Assembly (NCBI GenBank): GCA_002366675.1
Contig: DFBO01000152.1
Location: 1-6,997, forward strand
Source: Flavobacteriaceae bacterium UBA3078
Lineage (GTDB): Bacteria > Bacteroidota > Bacteroidia > Flavobacteriales > Flavobacteriaceae
Direction: 5' to 3'
DNA: 6,997 nt
Under the pieces are notes generated by a model. That model saw only the letters and a list, made by a program, of their open reading frames with translations, was not told the origin of the DNA and did no database searches. This document shows, one piece after another, positions 1 through 4,866 of this stretch (position 1 is the stretch's first letter; every line of letters starts with the position of its first letter). The position numbers and the translations under genes are program-made.

Positions 1-36
1 AACAGACGTGACGAAAGGAAACCTAGAGAAGAATAA
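1..36 (+). CDS. C-terminal end of a truncated gene, probably polynucleotide phosphorylase
   Basis: Reading from base 1, the frame gives a very charged tail, NRRDERKPREE, followed by TAA at 34-36. A basic and acidic low-complexity end is common after the S1 domain of polynucleotide phosphorylase. The order pnp, then rpoD, then rpe is familiar in Flavobacteriaceae, so pnp is the likely identity, but this is inference from context. A second frame starting at base 2 is also open, up to a TAA at 47-49 (tail TDVTKGNLEKNKKED). Eleven to fifteen residues cannot decide between the two. A terminator follows at 66-96, which fits a plus-strand gene ending here. Confidence 0.4.
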   Translation, partial: NRRDERKPREE

Positions 37-65
37 GAAGGAAGATTAATTTCTTTATACTGAAT

Positions 66-96
66 AAAAAAACCCATCAAATATTGATGGGTTTTT
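66..96. terminator. Bidirectional intrinsic terminator
   Basis: The arms CCCATCAA (73-80) and TTGATGGG (84-91) form a perfect 8-bp stem with a 3-nt loop. Seven A lie on the left (66-72) and five T on the right (92-96). Each strand therefore reads a GC-containing stem followed by a U tract. It sits between the plus-strand gene end at 36 or 49 and the minus-strand gene end at 116, so it can stop transcription from both sides. Confidence 0.9.
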
Positions 97-115
97 GGTT
101 TTATATAATAAAACA

Positions 116-511
116 CTATTTAGGCATAAAACTTTTCATAGTTTTCATTTGTTCGTCATCAAGAACAGAACTCATATCATTTTGAAAATCTTTATCTAAT
201 AATAAGGCATTTTGAATTTCATCAGTGTTACCTGAAGCTCCTTTTGAAACCGTTAGCTTATCTGCTCCAACATTCCCTAATAGCTTTTGAAATTTCTCAC
301 TCTTTAACTGACTAACAACTAAGCCTGATGCTTGTTCCTGCTGTGCTTCATTTAAATTTAATTTTTTGGTTAAACTCTTAACTTGGTCTGCTGCTAAGCT
401 TTCTACCATTGAATTACTTGACGAGACTACACCTTTCGCCATAGATGATAAATCTTGTGCAGATACTTGCATCATTCCAAATGCAAAAAATAAAAATACT
501 AGTTTTTTCAT
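116..511 (-). CDS. Small secreted or periplasmic helical protein of unknown function
   Basis: This 131-residue protein has a clear signal peptide: MKK, a hydrophobic core (residues 4-14), then VSA|Q with likely cleavage after Ala18. That is the usual signal peptidase I pattern in Bacteroidota, and there is no lipobox cysteine. The mature part of about 113 residues has no cysteine and looks mostly helical. It is rich in Ser, Lys, Gln and Leu. Two short segments, LNLNEAQQ (51-58) and VLDDEQM (116-122), resemble the spaced LTxxQ-type motifs of Spy/CpxP-like periplasmic proteins, but the match is weak and I do not assign that family. The gene is divergent from rpoD, with 168 bp between the starts. 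A possible -7 element, TATCTTTT, lies on the minus strand at 546-539, without a convincing -33 element. Expression as a real gene is likely given the signal peptide and its own terminator; the function is unknown. Confidence 0.8.
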   Translation of the reverse strand: MKKLVFLFFAFGMMQVSAQDLSSMAKGVVSSSNSMVESLAADQVKSLTKKLNLNEAQQEQASGLVVSQLKSEKFQKLLGNVGADKLTVSKGASGNTDEIQNALLLDKDFQNDMSSVLDDEQMKTMKSFMPK

Positions 512-603
512 ATTCTAAATTTATTTATAATTAGTGGTAAAAGATACCATAATTTTGCTAATTTTTTAAAAAAATTAAAACTCAAAAAAATTATTAAGCC
601 TTT

Positions 604-634
604 TTGTAACAAAAGTTGCAATTTATACGTATAA
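604..634 (+). promoter_or_regulatory. Possible rpoD promoter or operator region
   Basis: TTG at 604-606 is followed 19 bp later by TACGTATA (626-633), a partial match to the Bacteroidota -7 consensus TAnnTTTG (four of six fixed bases). The -7 candidate overlaps a perfect 12-nt palindrome, TTATACGTATAA (623-634), which could be a protein-binding site or chance in AT-rich DNA. It lies 45 bp before the rpoD start. Promoter assignment is tentative. Confidence 0.25.
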
Positions 635-679
635 TTATAACATAAAGTAACACTTAACTTATTTATAGGCAAACACTAG

Positions 680-1543
680 ATGAGACAACTTAAAATTACC
701 AAGCAGGTTACCAATAGAGAAACTGCTTCGTTAGACAAATATCTTCAAGAAATTGGAAAAGTTGACTTAATTACAGCTGACGAAGAAGTAGAATTAGCAC
801 AACGCATTAAAGCAGGAGATCAACTAGCTTTAGAGAAATTGACAAAAGCTAATTTACGTTTCGTTGTTTCTGTAGCAAAGCAATACCAAAATCAAGGTTT
901 AACCTTACCAGATTTAATTAACGAAGGGAATTTAGGACTTATTAAAGCTGCTCAACGTTTTGATGAGACACGTGGTTTTAAATTTATCTCGTATGCTGTT
1001 TGGTGGATTAGACAGTCTATTTTACAAGCTTTGGCTGAACAATCGCGTATTGTACGTTTGCCATTAAACAAAATTGGTTCTATTAACAAGATTAATAAAA
1101 CATTTGCGTTTTTAGAGCAAGCTCACGAACGTCCACCAAGTGCTGAAGAAATAGCTAAGGAATTAGACATGACCATTAACGATGTTAAAGAGTCTATGAA
1201 AAATTCTGGTCGCCATGTAAGTATGGATGCTCCATTAGTTGAAGGTGAAGATTCTAACCTTTACGATGTATTAAATTCAGGTGAATCTCCTAATCCAGAT
1301 AGAGATCTTTTACACGAGTCTTTAAAAACTGAAATTGAAAGAGCTCTTGAAACATTAACACCTCGTGAAGCAGATGTGATACGTTTATACTTTGGTTTAG
1401 GAAATCAACATCCAATGACTTTAGAAGAAATTGGCGAAACATTCGACCTAACAAGAGAACGTGTTAGACAAATTAAAGAAAAAGCTATTCGTAGATTAAA
1501 ACATACGTCTAGAAGTAAAATATTGAAAACCTATTTAGGATAG
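680..1543 (+). CDS. rpoD: Primary RNA polymerase sigma factor (sigma-70 family, RpoD/SigA)
   Basis: This 287-residue protein directs core RNA polymerase to housekeeping promoters. Domains in order are region 1.2 (about 16-48), region 2 (about 53-122, with the GFKFISYAVWWIRQSI core at 99-114 for -10 recognition and melting), region 3 (about 130-205) and region 4 (about 217-275). The final helix-turn-helix includes TLEEIGETFDLTRERVRQIK (247-266). Region 1.1 and the large non-conserved insert of proteobacterial RpoD are absent. This is the normal short form in Bacteroidota, whose primary sigma recognises TTG/TAnnTTTG promoters. The start is well fixed: an in-frame TAG (677-679) directly precedes the ATG, and the protein begins MRQLKITKQV as in relatives. 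No Shine-Dalgarno sequence is seen. Two tandem terminators follow, so it is probably transcribed as a single gene. Confidence 0.97.
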   Translation: MRQLKITKQVTNRETASLDKYLQEIGKVDLITADEEVELAQRIKAGDQLALEKLTKANLRFVVSVAKQYQNQGLTLPDLINEGNLGLIKAAQRFDETRGFKFISYAVWWIRQSILQALAEQSRIVRLPLNKIGSINKINKTFAFLEQAHERPPSAEEIAKELDMTINDVKESMKNSGRHVSMDAPLVEGEDSNLYDVLNSGESPNPDRDLLHESLKTEIERALETLTPREADVIRLYFGLGNQHPMTLEEIGETFDLTRERVRQIKEKAIRRLKHTSRSKILKTYLG

Positions 1544-1569
1544 TAAGTTAATTACGACTAAATAACCGT

Positions 1570-1602
1570 AACAAACAGTTACAAAATAACTGTTCGTTTT
1601 TT
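1570..1602 (+). terminator. First intrinsic terminator after rpoD
   Basis: The arms AACAGTTA (1574-1581) and TAACTGTT (1587-1594) form a perfect 8-bp stem with a CAAAA loop. A few outer pairs may extend it, and six T follow at 1597-1602. It starts about 26 nt after the rpoD stop codon. The stem is AT-rich, so this terminator alone may be leaky, which could explain the second one just downstream. Confidence 0.8.
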
Positions 1603-1613
1603 GATTGATGAAA

Positions 1614-1648
1614 GAAGCCAGAGCTGATTACTCTGGCTTCATTTTTTT
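1614..1648 (+). terminator. Second, stronger intrinsic terminator after rpoD
   Basis: The arms GAAGCCAGAG (1614-1623) and CTCTGGCTTC (1631-1640) form a perfect 10-bp stem with a 7-nt loop, CTGATTA. An A and seven T follow (1642-1648). This GC-richer stem is a textbook intrinsic terminator for rpoD transcripts. Its presence shows that the in-frame ATGs at 1605 and 1608 are not the rpe start. Confidence 0.92.
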
Positions 1649-1651
1649 GTC

Positions 1652-1659
1652 TATTTTTG
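1652..1659 (+). promoter_or_regulatory. Promoter -7 element for rpe
   Basis: TATTTTTG matches the Bacteroidota -7 consensus TAnnTTTG at every fixed position and is followed by C and A, a common extension. It lies 23 bp before the rpe ATG at 1683, so the leader would be only about 15-20 nt, A- and C-rich and without a Shine-Dalgarno sequence. The -33 element is weak: TTA at 1628-1630, with a 21-bp spacer, is the best candidate and falls within the terminator hairpin. Confidence 0.65.
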
Positions 1660-1682
1660 CAAAAACAAACAGCAACACAACA

Positions 1683-2345
1683 ATGAATTCTAGATTAATA
1701 GCACCTTCCATGTTAGCAGCAGATTTTGGAAACCTGCAACGTGATGTCGAAATGGTTAATAATAGTGAAGCCGATTGGTTTCATATAGATGTTATGGATG
1801 GGCATTTTGTTCCAAACATCTCTTACGGCATGCCAGTAATACAAGCCATGAAAAAGCATGCTACAAAACCCTTAGACGTGCATTTAATGATCGAAAAACC
1901 CGAACGTTATATTGAAGAATTTGCGAAAGTTGGTGCAGATATCATTACTGTTCATTACGAATCTACAGTCCATTTGCATAGAACACTTACTCAAATAGAA
2001 GATGCTGGATGCAAAGCTGGAGTGGTTCTAAACTTAACAACTCCTGTTTCTGTTTTAGAAGATATTTTACCAAAATGTTATATGGTGTTATTAATGTCTA
2101 TTAATCCTGGTTTTGGTGGTCAGAAGTTTGAAAATATAACTTATAACAGGATTAAGAAGTTAAGAAAAATGATTGACGAACAAGGCTTGAACACACGAAT
2201 TGAAATTGATGGAGGTGTTACAGACAAAAACATCAAACAATTGGTTGAAGCTGGTGCAGATGCTTTTGTAGCTGGAAGTCATGTTTTTAAAAGTGATAAT
2301 CCAACAGAAACAATCAAGAATTTAAAGCATATTGCCAATTCATAA
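1683..2345 (+). CDS. rpe: Ribulose-phosphate 3-epimerase
   Basis: This 220-residue cytoplasmic TIM-barrel enzyme interconverts D-ribulose 5-phosphate and D-xylulose 5-phosphate in the pentose phosphate pathway. Family motifs appear in order: IAPSMLAADFGNL near the N-terminus, WFHIDVMDGHFVPN (metal-binding His and catalytic Asp), LDVHLMIEKP (metal-binding His), VLLMSINPGFGGQKF (phosphate loop), EIDGGV (second catalytic Asp) and GADAFVAGSHVF (phosphate binding). The length is typical of the family. The start is set at 1683 because homology begins at MNSRLIAPSMLAADF. The in-frame ATG at 1605 would add 26 residues, encoded by a terminator hairpin and a promoter, so it is rejected. The gene has its own promoter at 1652 and ends directly at a large palindrome that probably terminates it. 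It is convergent with the CBS-domain gene. Confidence 0.96.
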   Translation: MNSRLIAPSMLAADFGNLQRDVEMVNNSEADWFHIDVMDGHFVPNISYGMPVIQAMKKHATKPLDVHLMIEKPERYIEEFAKVGADIITVHYESTVHLHRTLTQIEDAGCKAGVVLNLTTPVSVLEDILPKCYMVLLMSINPGFGGQKFENITYNRIKKLRKMIDEQGLNTRIEIDGGVTDKNIKQLVEAGADAFVAGSHVFKSDNPTETIKNLKHIANS

Positions 2346-2481
2346 AAAAAACTGTCTAAAAAGTATCTTTCTGAATAGAATGTCGAATCTATTCTAAAAA
2401 TATTTGATAAATTAATGACAGACTCAGATTCTTCGCTTTGCTCTGAATGACAAAAATTAAATACTTTTTAGACAGTTTTTT
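2346..2481. repeat. 136-bp compound palindrome between rpe and the CBS gene, probable bidirectional terminator
   Basis: Two perfect 21-nt arms (2346-2366 and 2461-2481) are inverted relative to each other around a 94-nt interior. The shared core is ACTGTCTAAAAAGTAT, with A runs on the left outside and T runs on the right outside, so each strand ends in a U tract. The interior contains two more inverted repeats: GAATAGA (2373-2379) with TCTATTC (2388-2394), and TCAGA (2424-2428) with TCTGA (2442-2446). It begins at the base after the rpe stop codon and ends 21 bp before the stop codon of the convergent CBS gene. Termination of both genes is the likely role. The large interior is unusual and may be an inserted dispersed repeat. 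Confidence 0.8.
2421..2452. repeat. Possible dispersed intergenic repeat with CTTCGCTTTGCT core
   Basis: The segment contains CTTCGCTTTGCT at 2431-2442, flanked by the short inverted arms TCAGA and TCTGA, and ends in GAATGACA. The same 12-nt core is found exactly at 3989-4000 in another hairpin loop. From general familiarity, similar TTCGCTTCGCTC...GAATGACA segments recur between genes of Flavobacteriaceae. That it is a family of repeats in this genome is an inference, since only this window is visible. Confidence 0.45.
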
Positions 2482-2502
2482 ATTTGAACTATATTTTAAT
2501 TA

Positions 2503-2967
2503 TTAGAATTGTTCAATAAGGTAATTTATTAAATCTGTAGTTGTAACAATTCCTACTAATTTATTATCATCGACAACTGGTAATGCATGAAATTCTTTTT
2601 TAGATAAAATTTCTGCTACCTCTTTAATTAATGTTGATGATGTTACACTCACTAAATTTTTAGCCATTACCTGTTCTATAGTAAACATGTTATATACTAC
2701 AGTGTCAACAGACTCTTCGTTATCGTCTAAAGCATCCGCAAAACTTATACGTAACAAATCTGTATAGCTTAACATACCTATAATTTGTTCTCCACTTACA
2801 ACAGGAATGTGTCTAATTTTTTTAGATTTAAATAATCTTTCTGCTGCTTCTAAATCGTCTGTATGATTTAATGTAATGACTTCTTTGGTCATTATTTCTG
2901 AAATTGGTGTTCTTCGTTTCATCTCTTTAAGTTTAAATTCAGTATTAAAGTTATGAATTGAATTCAT
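2503..2967 (-). CDS. Protein with two CBS domains
   Basis: This 154-residue soluble protein consists almost only of a CBS (Bateman) pair. The first CBS domain spans about 20-75 (ISEIMTKEVITLNHTDDLEAAERLF...IRHIPVVSGEQIIGMLSYTDLL). A short acidic linker follows (about 77-92). The second spans about 97-152 (IEQVMAKNLVSVTSSTLIKEVAEILSKKEFHALPVVDDNKLVGIVTTTDLI). Such pairs bind adenine nucleotides and sense cell energy state, usually regulating a partner enzyme or transporter. No effector domain is fused here, so the target is unknown. The start is uncertain: Met1 is used here, but Met16 (codon at 2920-2922), with AAAGAG just before it, would begin MKRRTPISEIM and keep both domains. It lies 35 bp downstream of the MtfA-like gene on the same strand and may be co-transcribed with it. 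Confidence 0.9.
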   Translation of the reverse strand: MNSIHNFNTEFKLKEMKRRTPISEIMTKEVITLNHTDDLEAAERLFKSKKIRHIPVVSGEQIIGMLSYTDLLRISFADALDDNEESVDTVVYNMFTIEQVMAKNLVSVTSSTLIKEVAEILSKKEFHALPVVDDNKLVGIVTTTDLINYLIEQF

Positions 2968-3002
2968 GAAAAACCATGATAAAAATCATATATATATATC
3001 TA

Positions 3003-3845
3003 CTAATATCCTGCAAAATTAAAGTTCAACATTTGCTTAGTTTTATCATAGATGTCAGGAAATTGAGATTTAAATTCTCGTGGTGTTTCAATAAAAGTTT
3101 CTATAATTACAGCTACAAATTCAAATGGATTAGTTAGAGCATATTTTCTAAAATACTCCGAAGACACCATACGTTCACGTAAGTTTTCTTGACTAGCCAA
3201 TAAATCGTGTATTTCGTAAAAAGCATCGGCAAAAATAGTAGCACTAATATGTTTCTCTCTCATACTGTTTAAATGAATGGCATGTGCAAACTCATGAATT
3301 CCTAAATTAAGATTATCGTTTTTTATGTCATAACCTTCTAAGAAATGTGTCCAAGACAAAACCAAGGCTTTTAACTTGAAATTATATTCGCCTTTATGAT
3401 AGGCTTCGTTAGTTTCGGAATAGAATTCAGAAGGATAAATAAATATCATTTTTACTGAACGTATATAGAAATTTCTAAAACCAAAAGTCAACATAACTGC
3501 AGTCGCAGAAATTAAAACTTTCATTTCTTCTGAAATAATCACGCCTTGTCTTCCAACAAATTCTTTATCAGCCATAAATCGGAATAAGCGATTTTCAAAA
3601 AATCGTTGTTCTTTATCAGGAAGTCGCTTATAAAAAAGAAATTGTTGTTCTAAAATATGCTTTTGGTGTTTGGGTAATTTTTTAACGAATCCCAAACTGT
3701 GCCTATAGAGTGGTTTGTTAAAAACCATTACATAAGCCGTTTCTACCATATTAACTAAAGCATAAATCATTAAACCTGTTAATACAAAAACTAGAAAACC
3801 AAACATAACAAGGTATTCTATAGGTAATTTTGGTAGATCTATCAT
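3003..3845 (-). CDS. Membrane-anchored MtfA-like zinc-dependent peptidase
   Basis: This 280-residue protein resembles the MtfA family (M90-type zinc metallopeptidases). The zinc site is HEFAH at residues 184-188 (His184, catalytic Glu185, His188) within LGIHEFAHAIHLN. The third ligand is probably Glu249 or Glu242 in NPFEFVAVIIETFIETP, the segment equivalent to the NPxEFFAVxSE region of MtfA. The segment around 107-122 (EMKVLISATAVMLTFG) matches the hydrophobic core helix typical of the family. Unlike E. coli MtfA, which is soluble, this protein has one N-terminal transmembrane segment (about 10-33) followed by a Lys/Arg-rich stretch. That suggests a single anchor with the catalytic part in the cytoplasm. 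E. coli MtfA inactivates the Mlc repressor; no such partner is visible here, so the substrate is unknown. A weak -7 candidate, TATATTTT, lies at 3894-3887 on the minus strand. Confidence 0.88.
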   Translation of the reverse strand: MIDLPKLPIEYLVMFGFLVFVLTGLMIYALVNMVETAYVMVFNKPLYRHSLGFVKKLPKHQKHILEQQFLFYKRLPDKEQRFFENRLFRFMADKEFVGRQGVIISEEMKVLISATAVMLTFGFRNFYIRSVKMIFIYPSEFYSETNEAYHKGEYNFKLKALVLSWTHFLEGYDIKNDNLNLGIHEFAHAIHLNSMREKHISATIFADAFYEIHDLLASQENLRERMVSSEYFRKYALTNPFEFVAVIIETFIETPREFKSQFPDIYDKTKQMLNFNFAGY

Positions 3846-3923
3846 AGATTTGGTAAAGTGAATGTTCTTATAAATCTAAGAAATTAAAAATATAGTTGAT
3901 AGGATTATCTTAAGAATCATTTA

Positions 3924-3955
3924 AAAACATAAATCCATAAACTTACAAATTCAAG
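3924..3955 (+). repeat. Imperfect direct repeat, copy 1
   Basis: This 32-nt copy is nearly identical to 4027-4057. The last 18 nt, TAAACTTACAAATTCAAG (3938-3955), are identical to 4040-4057. In copy 1 no matching right arm follows, so it cannot fold like copy 2. It may be a decayed or partial duplicate of the hairpin element next to the tRNA gene. Confidence 0.75.
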
Positions 3956-3977
3956 TAAATATTGTTTTAAAGTAATG

Positions 3978-4013
3978 TACAGGATTAACTTCGCTTTGCT
4001 TGTTGATCCTGTA
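3978..4013. repeat. Hairpin with CTTCGCTTTGCT in its loop
   Basis: The arms TACAGGATTAAC (3978-3989) and GTTGATCCTGTA (4002-4013) pair over 12 bp with a single T-G wobble. The loop TTCGCTTTGCTT, with the preceding C, contains the same 12-nt core (3989-4000) as the segment inside the rpe-CBS palindrome. There is no U tract on either side, so it is not an obvious terminator. It lies in the gene-free stretch between the MtfA-like gene and the tRNA gene. Confidence 0.7.
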
Positions 4014-4026
4014 AAGCTACGCTTTG

Positions 4027-4057
4027 AAAACAAAATTCCTAAACTTACAAATTCAAG
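4027..4057 (+). repeat. Imperfect direct repeat, copy 2
   Basis: This 31-nt copy matches 3924-3955 with an exact 18-nt core at 4040-4057. Unlike copy 1 it forms most of the left arm of the long hairpin at 4028-4089. Confidence 0.75.
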
Positions 4058-4089
4058 CGAGCTTGATTTGACGTTTAGGAATTTTGTTT
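4028..4089 (-). terminator. Long stem-loop downstream of tRNA-Arg, probable terminator
   Basis: Perfect 17-nt arms (4028-4044 and 4073-4089; core AAATTCCTAAAC) enclose an inner stem, CAAATTCAAGC (4048-4058) with GCTTGATTTG (4061-4070), that has one bulged T. The whole 62-nt segment folds into one long hairpin with a small internal loop. It starts 5 bp after the 3' end of the minus-strand tRNA and has T-rich ends on that strand (TTTTGTTTT), so it probably ends tRNA transcription. It is longer than a normal terminator and shares sequence with a nearby repeat, which suggests a mobile or duplicated origin. Confidence 0.7.
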
Positions 4090-4094
4090 ATTCG

Positions 4095-4168
4095 TGACCT
4101 CGAGAGGATTCGAACCTCCAACCCTCAGAGCCGAAATCTGATATTCTATCCAGTTGAACTACGAGGCC
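4095..4168 (-). tRNA. tRNA-Arg, anticodon UCG
   Basis: The minus strand folds as a complete tRNA of 74 nt. The acceptor stem pairs GGCCTCG with CGAGGTC, including one G-U. The D arm is GTTC-AACTGGATA-GAAT, with the conserved GG in its loop. The anticodon stem is TCAGA/TCTGA around the loop TTTCGGC. The variable loop is GGGTT, and the T arm is GGAGG-TTCGAAT-CCTCT. The anticodon TCG (4132-4134) reads CGA and, by wobble, other CGN arginine codons. The discriminator base is A. The CCA end is not encoded (the next bases are CGA), as is common in Bacteroidota, so it must be added by the nucleotidyltransferase. A long hairpin follows immediately, and no other tRNA is adjacent. Confidence 0.95.
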
Positions 4169-4210
4169 ATGTGTGAGACCTTTCTATTTGCTTCGCAATG
4201 TGCTTTCAAT

Positions 4211-4243
4211 AAAAATTACATTTTCATTTCAACCAATGCTCAA
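4211..4243 (-). promoter_or_regulatory. Possible promoter of tRNA-Arg
   Basis: On the minus strand, TTG (4243-4241) is followed after 22 bp by TAATTTTT (4218-4211), which matches TAnnTTTG except for the last base. The spacing fits Bacteroidota promoters. Transcription would start near 4204, leaving a leader of about 36 nt before the tRNA. Such AT-rich matches arise easily by chance. Confidence 0.3.
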
Positions 4244-4269
4244 GGTGACACTAATTACACTTTAAGAAG

Positions 4270-4719
4270 CTAAGACAACTTAGCCCTAACAATATTAGAA
4301 ATAGTCTTGCCATCTGCTTGTCCAGCTAATTCTTGACTAACAATACCCATAACCTTTCCCATATCTTTCATACCTTCTGCTCCAACTTTATCTATAGTCA
4401 TGACTACTACTTTTTCAATTTCTTCTTCGGTAAGTGCTTCTGGTAAAAATTGTGAAATAACTTCGGCTTCTGCTAATTCTGGAGCAGCTAAATCTTCACG
4501 ATTTTGTTCTAAATAAACAGCAGCACTATCTTTACGTTGCTTCACTTGTTTTTGAAGTATTTTAAGCTCTTGTTCTTCGGTTAATTCTTCTTTAGCTCCA
4601 CTTTCCGTTTGAGCCAATAATATGGCAGATTTTACTGCTCTTAAAGCTGTTAAGGCTGTTTGATCTTTACTTTTCATGGCTTCTTTTAAAGCAACCATAA
4701 TATCATTTTGTAAACTCAT
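4270..4719 (-). CDS. GatB/YqeY-domain protein
   Basis: This 149-residue soluble, helical protein matches the stand-alone YqeY family over its whole length, which is typical for the family. Recognisable segments are LTALRAVKSAIL (24-35), a Lys/Gln/Glu-rich helix with QVKQRKDSAAVYLEQNREDLA (58-78), ELAEAEVISQFLPEALTEEEIEKVV (81-105), and the conserved C-terminal part GMKDMGKVMGIVSQELAGQADGKTISNIVRAKL. The domain is related to the C-terminal tRNA-binding tail of GatB, a subunit of the Asp/Glu-tRNA amidotransferase. The catalytic parts are absent, so amidotransferase activity should not be assumed and the cellular role is unknown. It follows ftsZ on the same strand after 147 bp. That order is often seen in Flavobacteriaceae, but a terminator between the two suggests separate expression. 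Confidence 0.92.
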   Translation of the reverse strand: MSLQNDIMVALKEAMKSKDQTALTALRAVKSAILLAQTESGAKEELTEEQELKILQKQVKQRKDSAAVYLEQNREDLAAPELAEAEVISQFLPEALTEEEIEKVVVMTIDKVGAEGMKDMGKVMGIVSQELAGQADGKTISNIVRAKLS

Positions 4720-4740
4720 CTTATTAATTTAATTATAGCA

Positions 4741-4748
4741 CGAAGATA
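4741..4748 (-). promoter_or_regulatory. Possible -7 promoter element of the YqeY-like gene
   Basis: The minus strand reads TATCTTCG (4748-4741), one base away from TAnnTTTG, ending 21 bp before the ATG. It lies downstream of the ftsZ terminator, where a new promoter would be expected. No clear -33 TTG is present. Confidence 0.45.
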
Positions 4749-4787
4749 GGAAGAAAAATAGTTTCCTTTTTAGGTAATTAATAATTT

Positions 4788-4836
4788 AAAAAATAGAAAA
4801 CCCAAAATATATCTTTGCAGATAATTCTGGGTTTTC
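4788..4836 (-). terminator. Intrinsic terminator of ftsZ
   Basis: The arms GAAAACCCA (4796-4804) and TGGGTTTTC (4828-4836) form a 9-bp stem. The inner part can pair further, with ATCT (4811-4814) and AGAT (4819-4822) around a TTGC loop. On the minus strand a run of six T follows (4793-4788). It is 30 bp after the ftsZ stop codon. Confidence 0.85.
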
Positions 4837-4866
4837 AAGAAGCTTAAACACTAAACTTAATCGCTA

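Noticed and set aside
1605..1682. N-terminal extension of rpe starting at the upstream ATG
   Set aside because: It is encoded by a terminator hairpin and a promoter element; family similarity starts at the Met codon at 1683.
2990..3000. Alternating TA run before the CBS gene
   Set aside because: It is short and low-complexity in an AT-rich genome; no promoter consensus or repeat expansion can be supported.
4014..4025. Small hairpin AAAGC-TAC-GCTTT within the repeat region
   Set aside because: A 5-bp stem is too short to call on its own; it may only be part of the surrounding repeats.
4095..4168. Possible prophage or island attachment site at tRNA-Arg
   Set aside because: No integrase gene and no second copy of the tRNA 3' end are visible in the window, only small hairpin repeats.
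4270..4719. Functional amidotransferase subunit GatB
   Set aside because: Only the YqeY-type helical domain is present at 149 residues; the catalytic cradle of GatB is absent.
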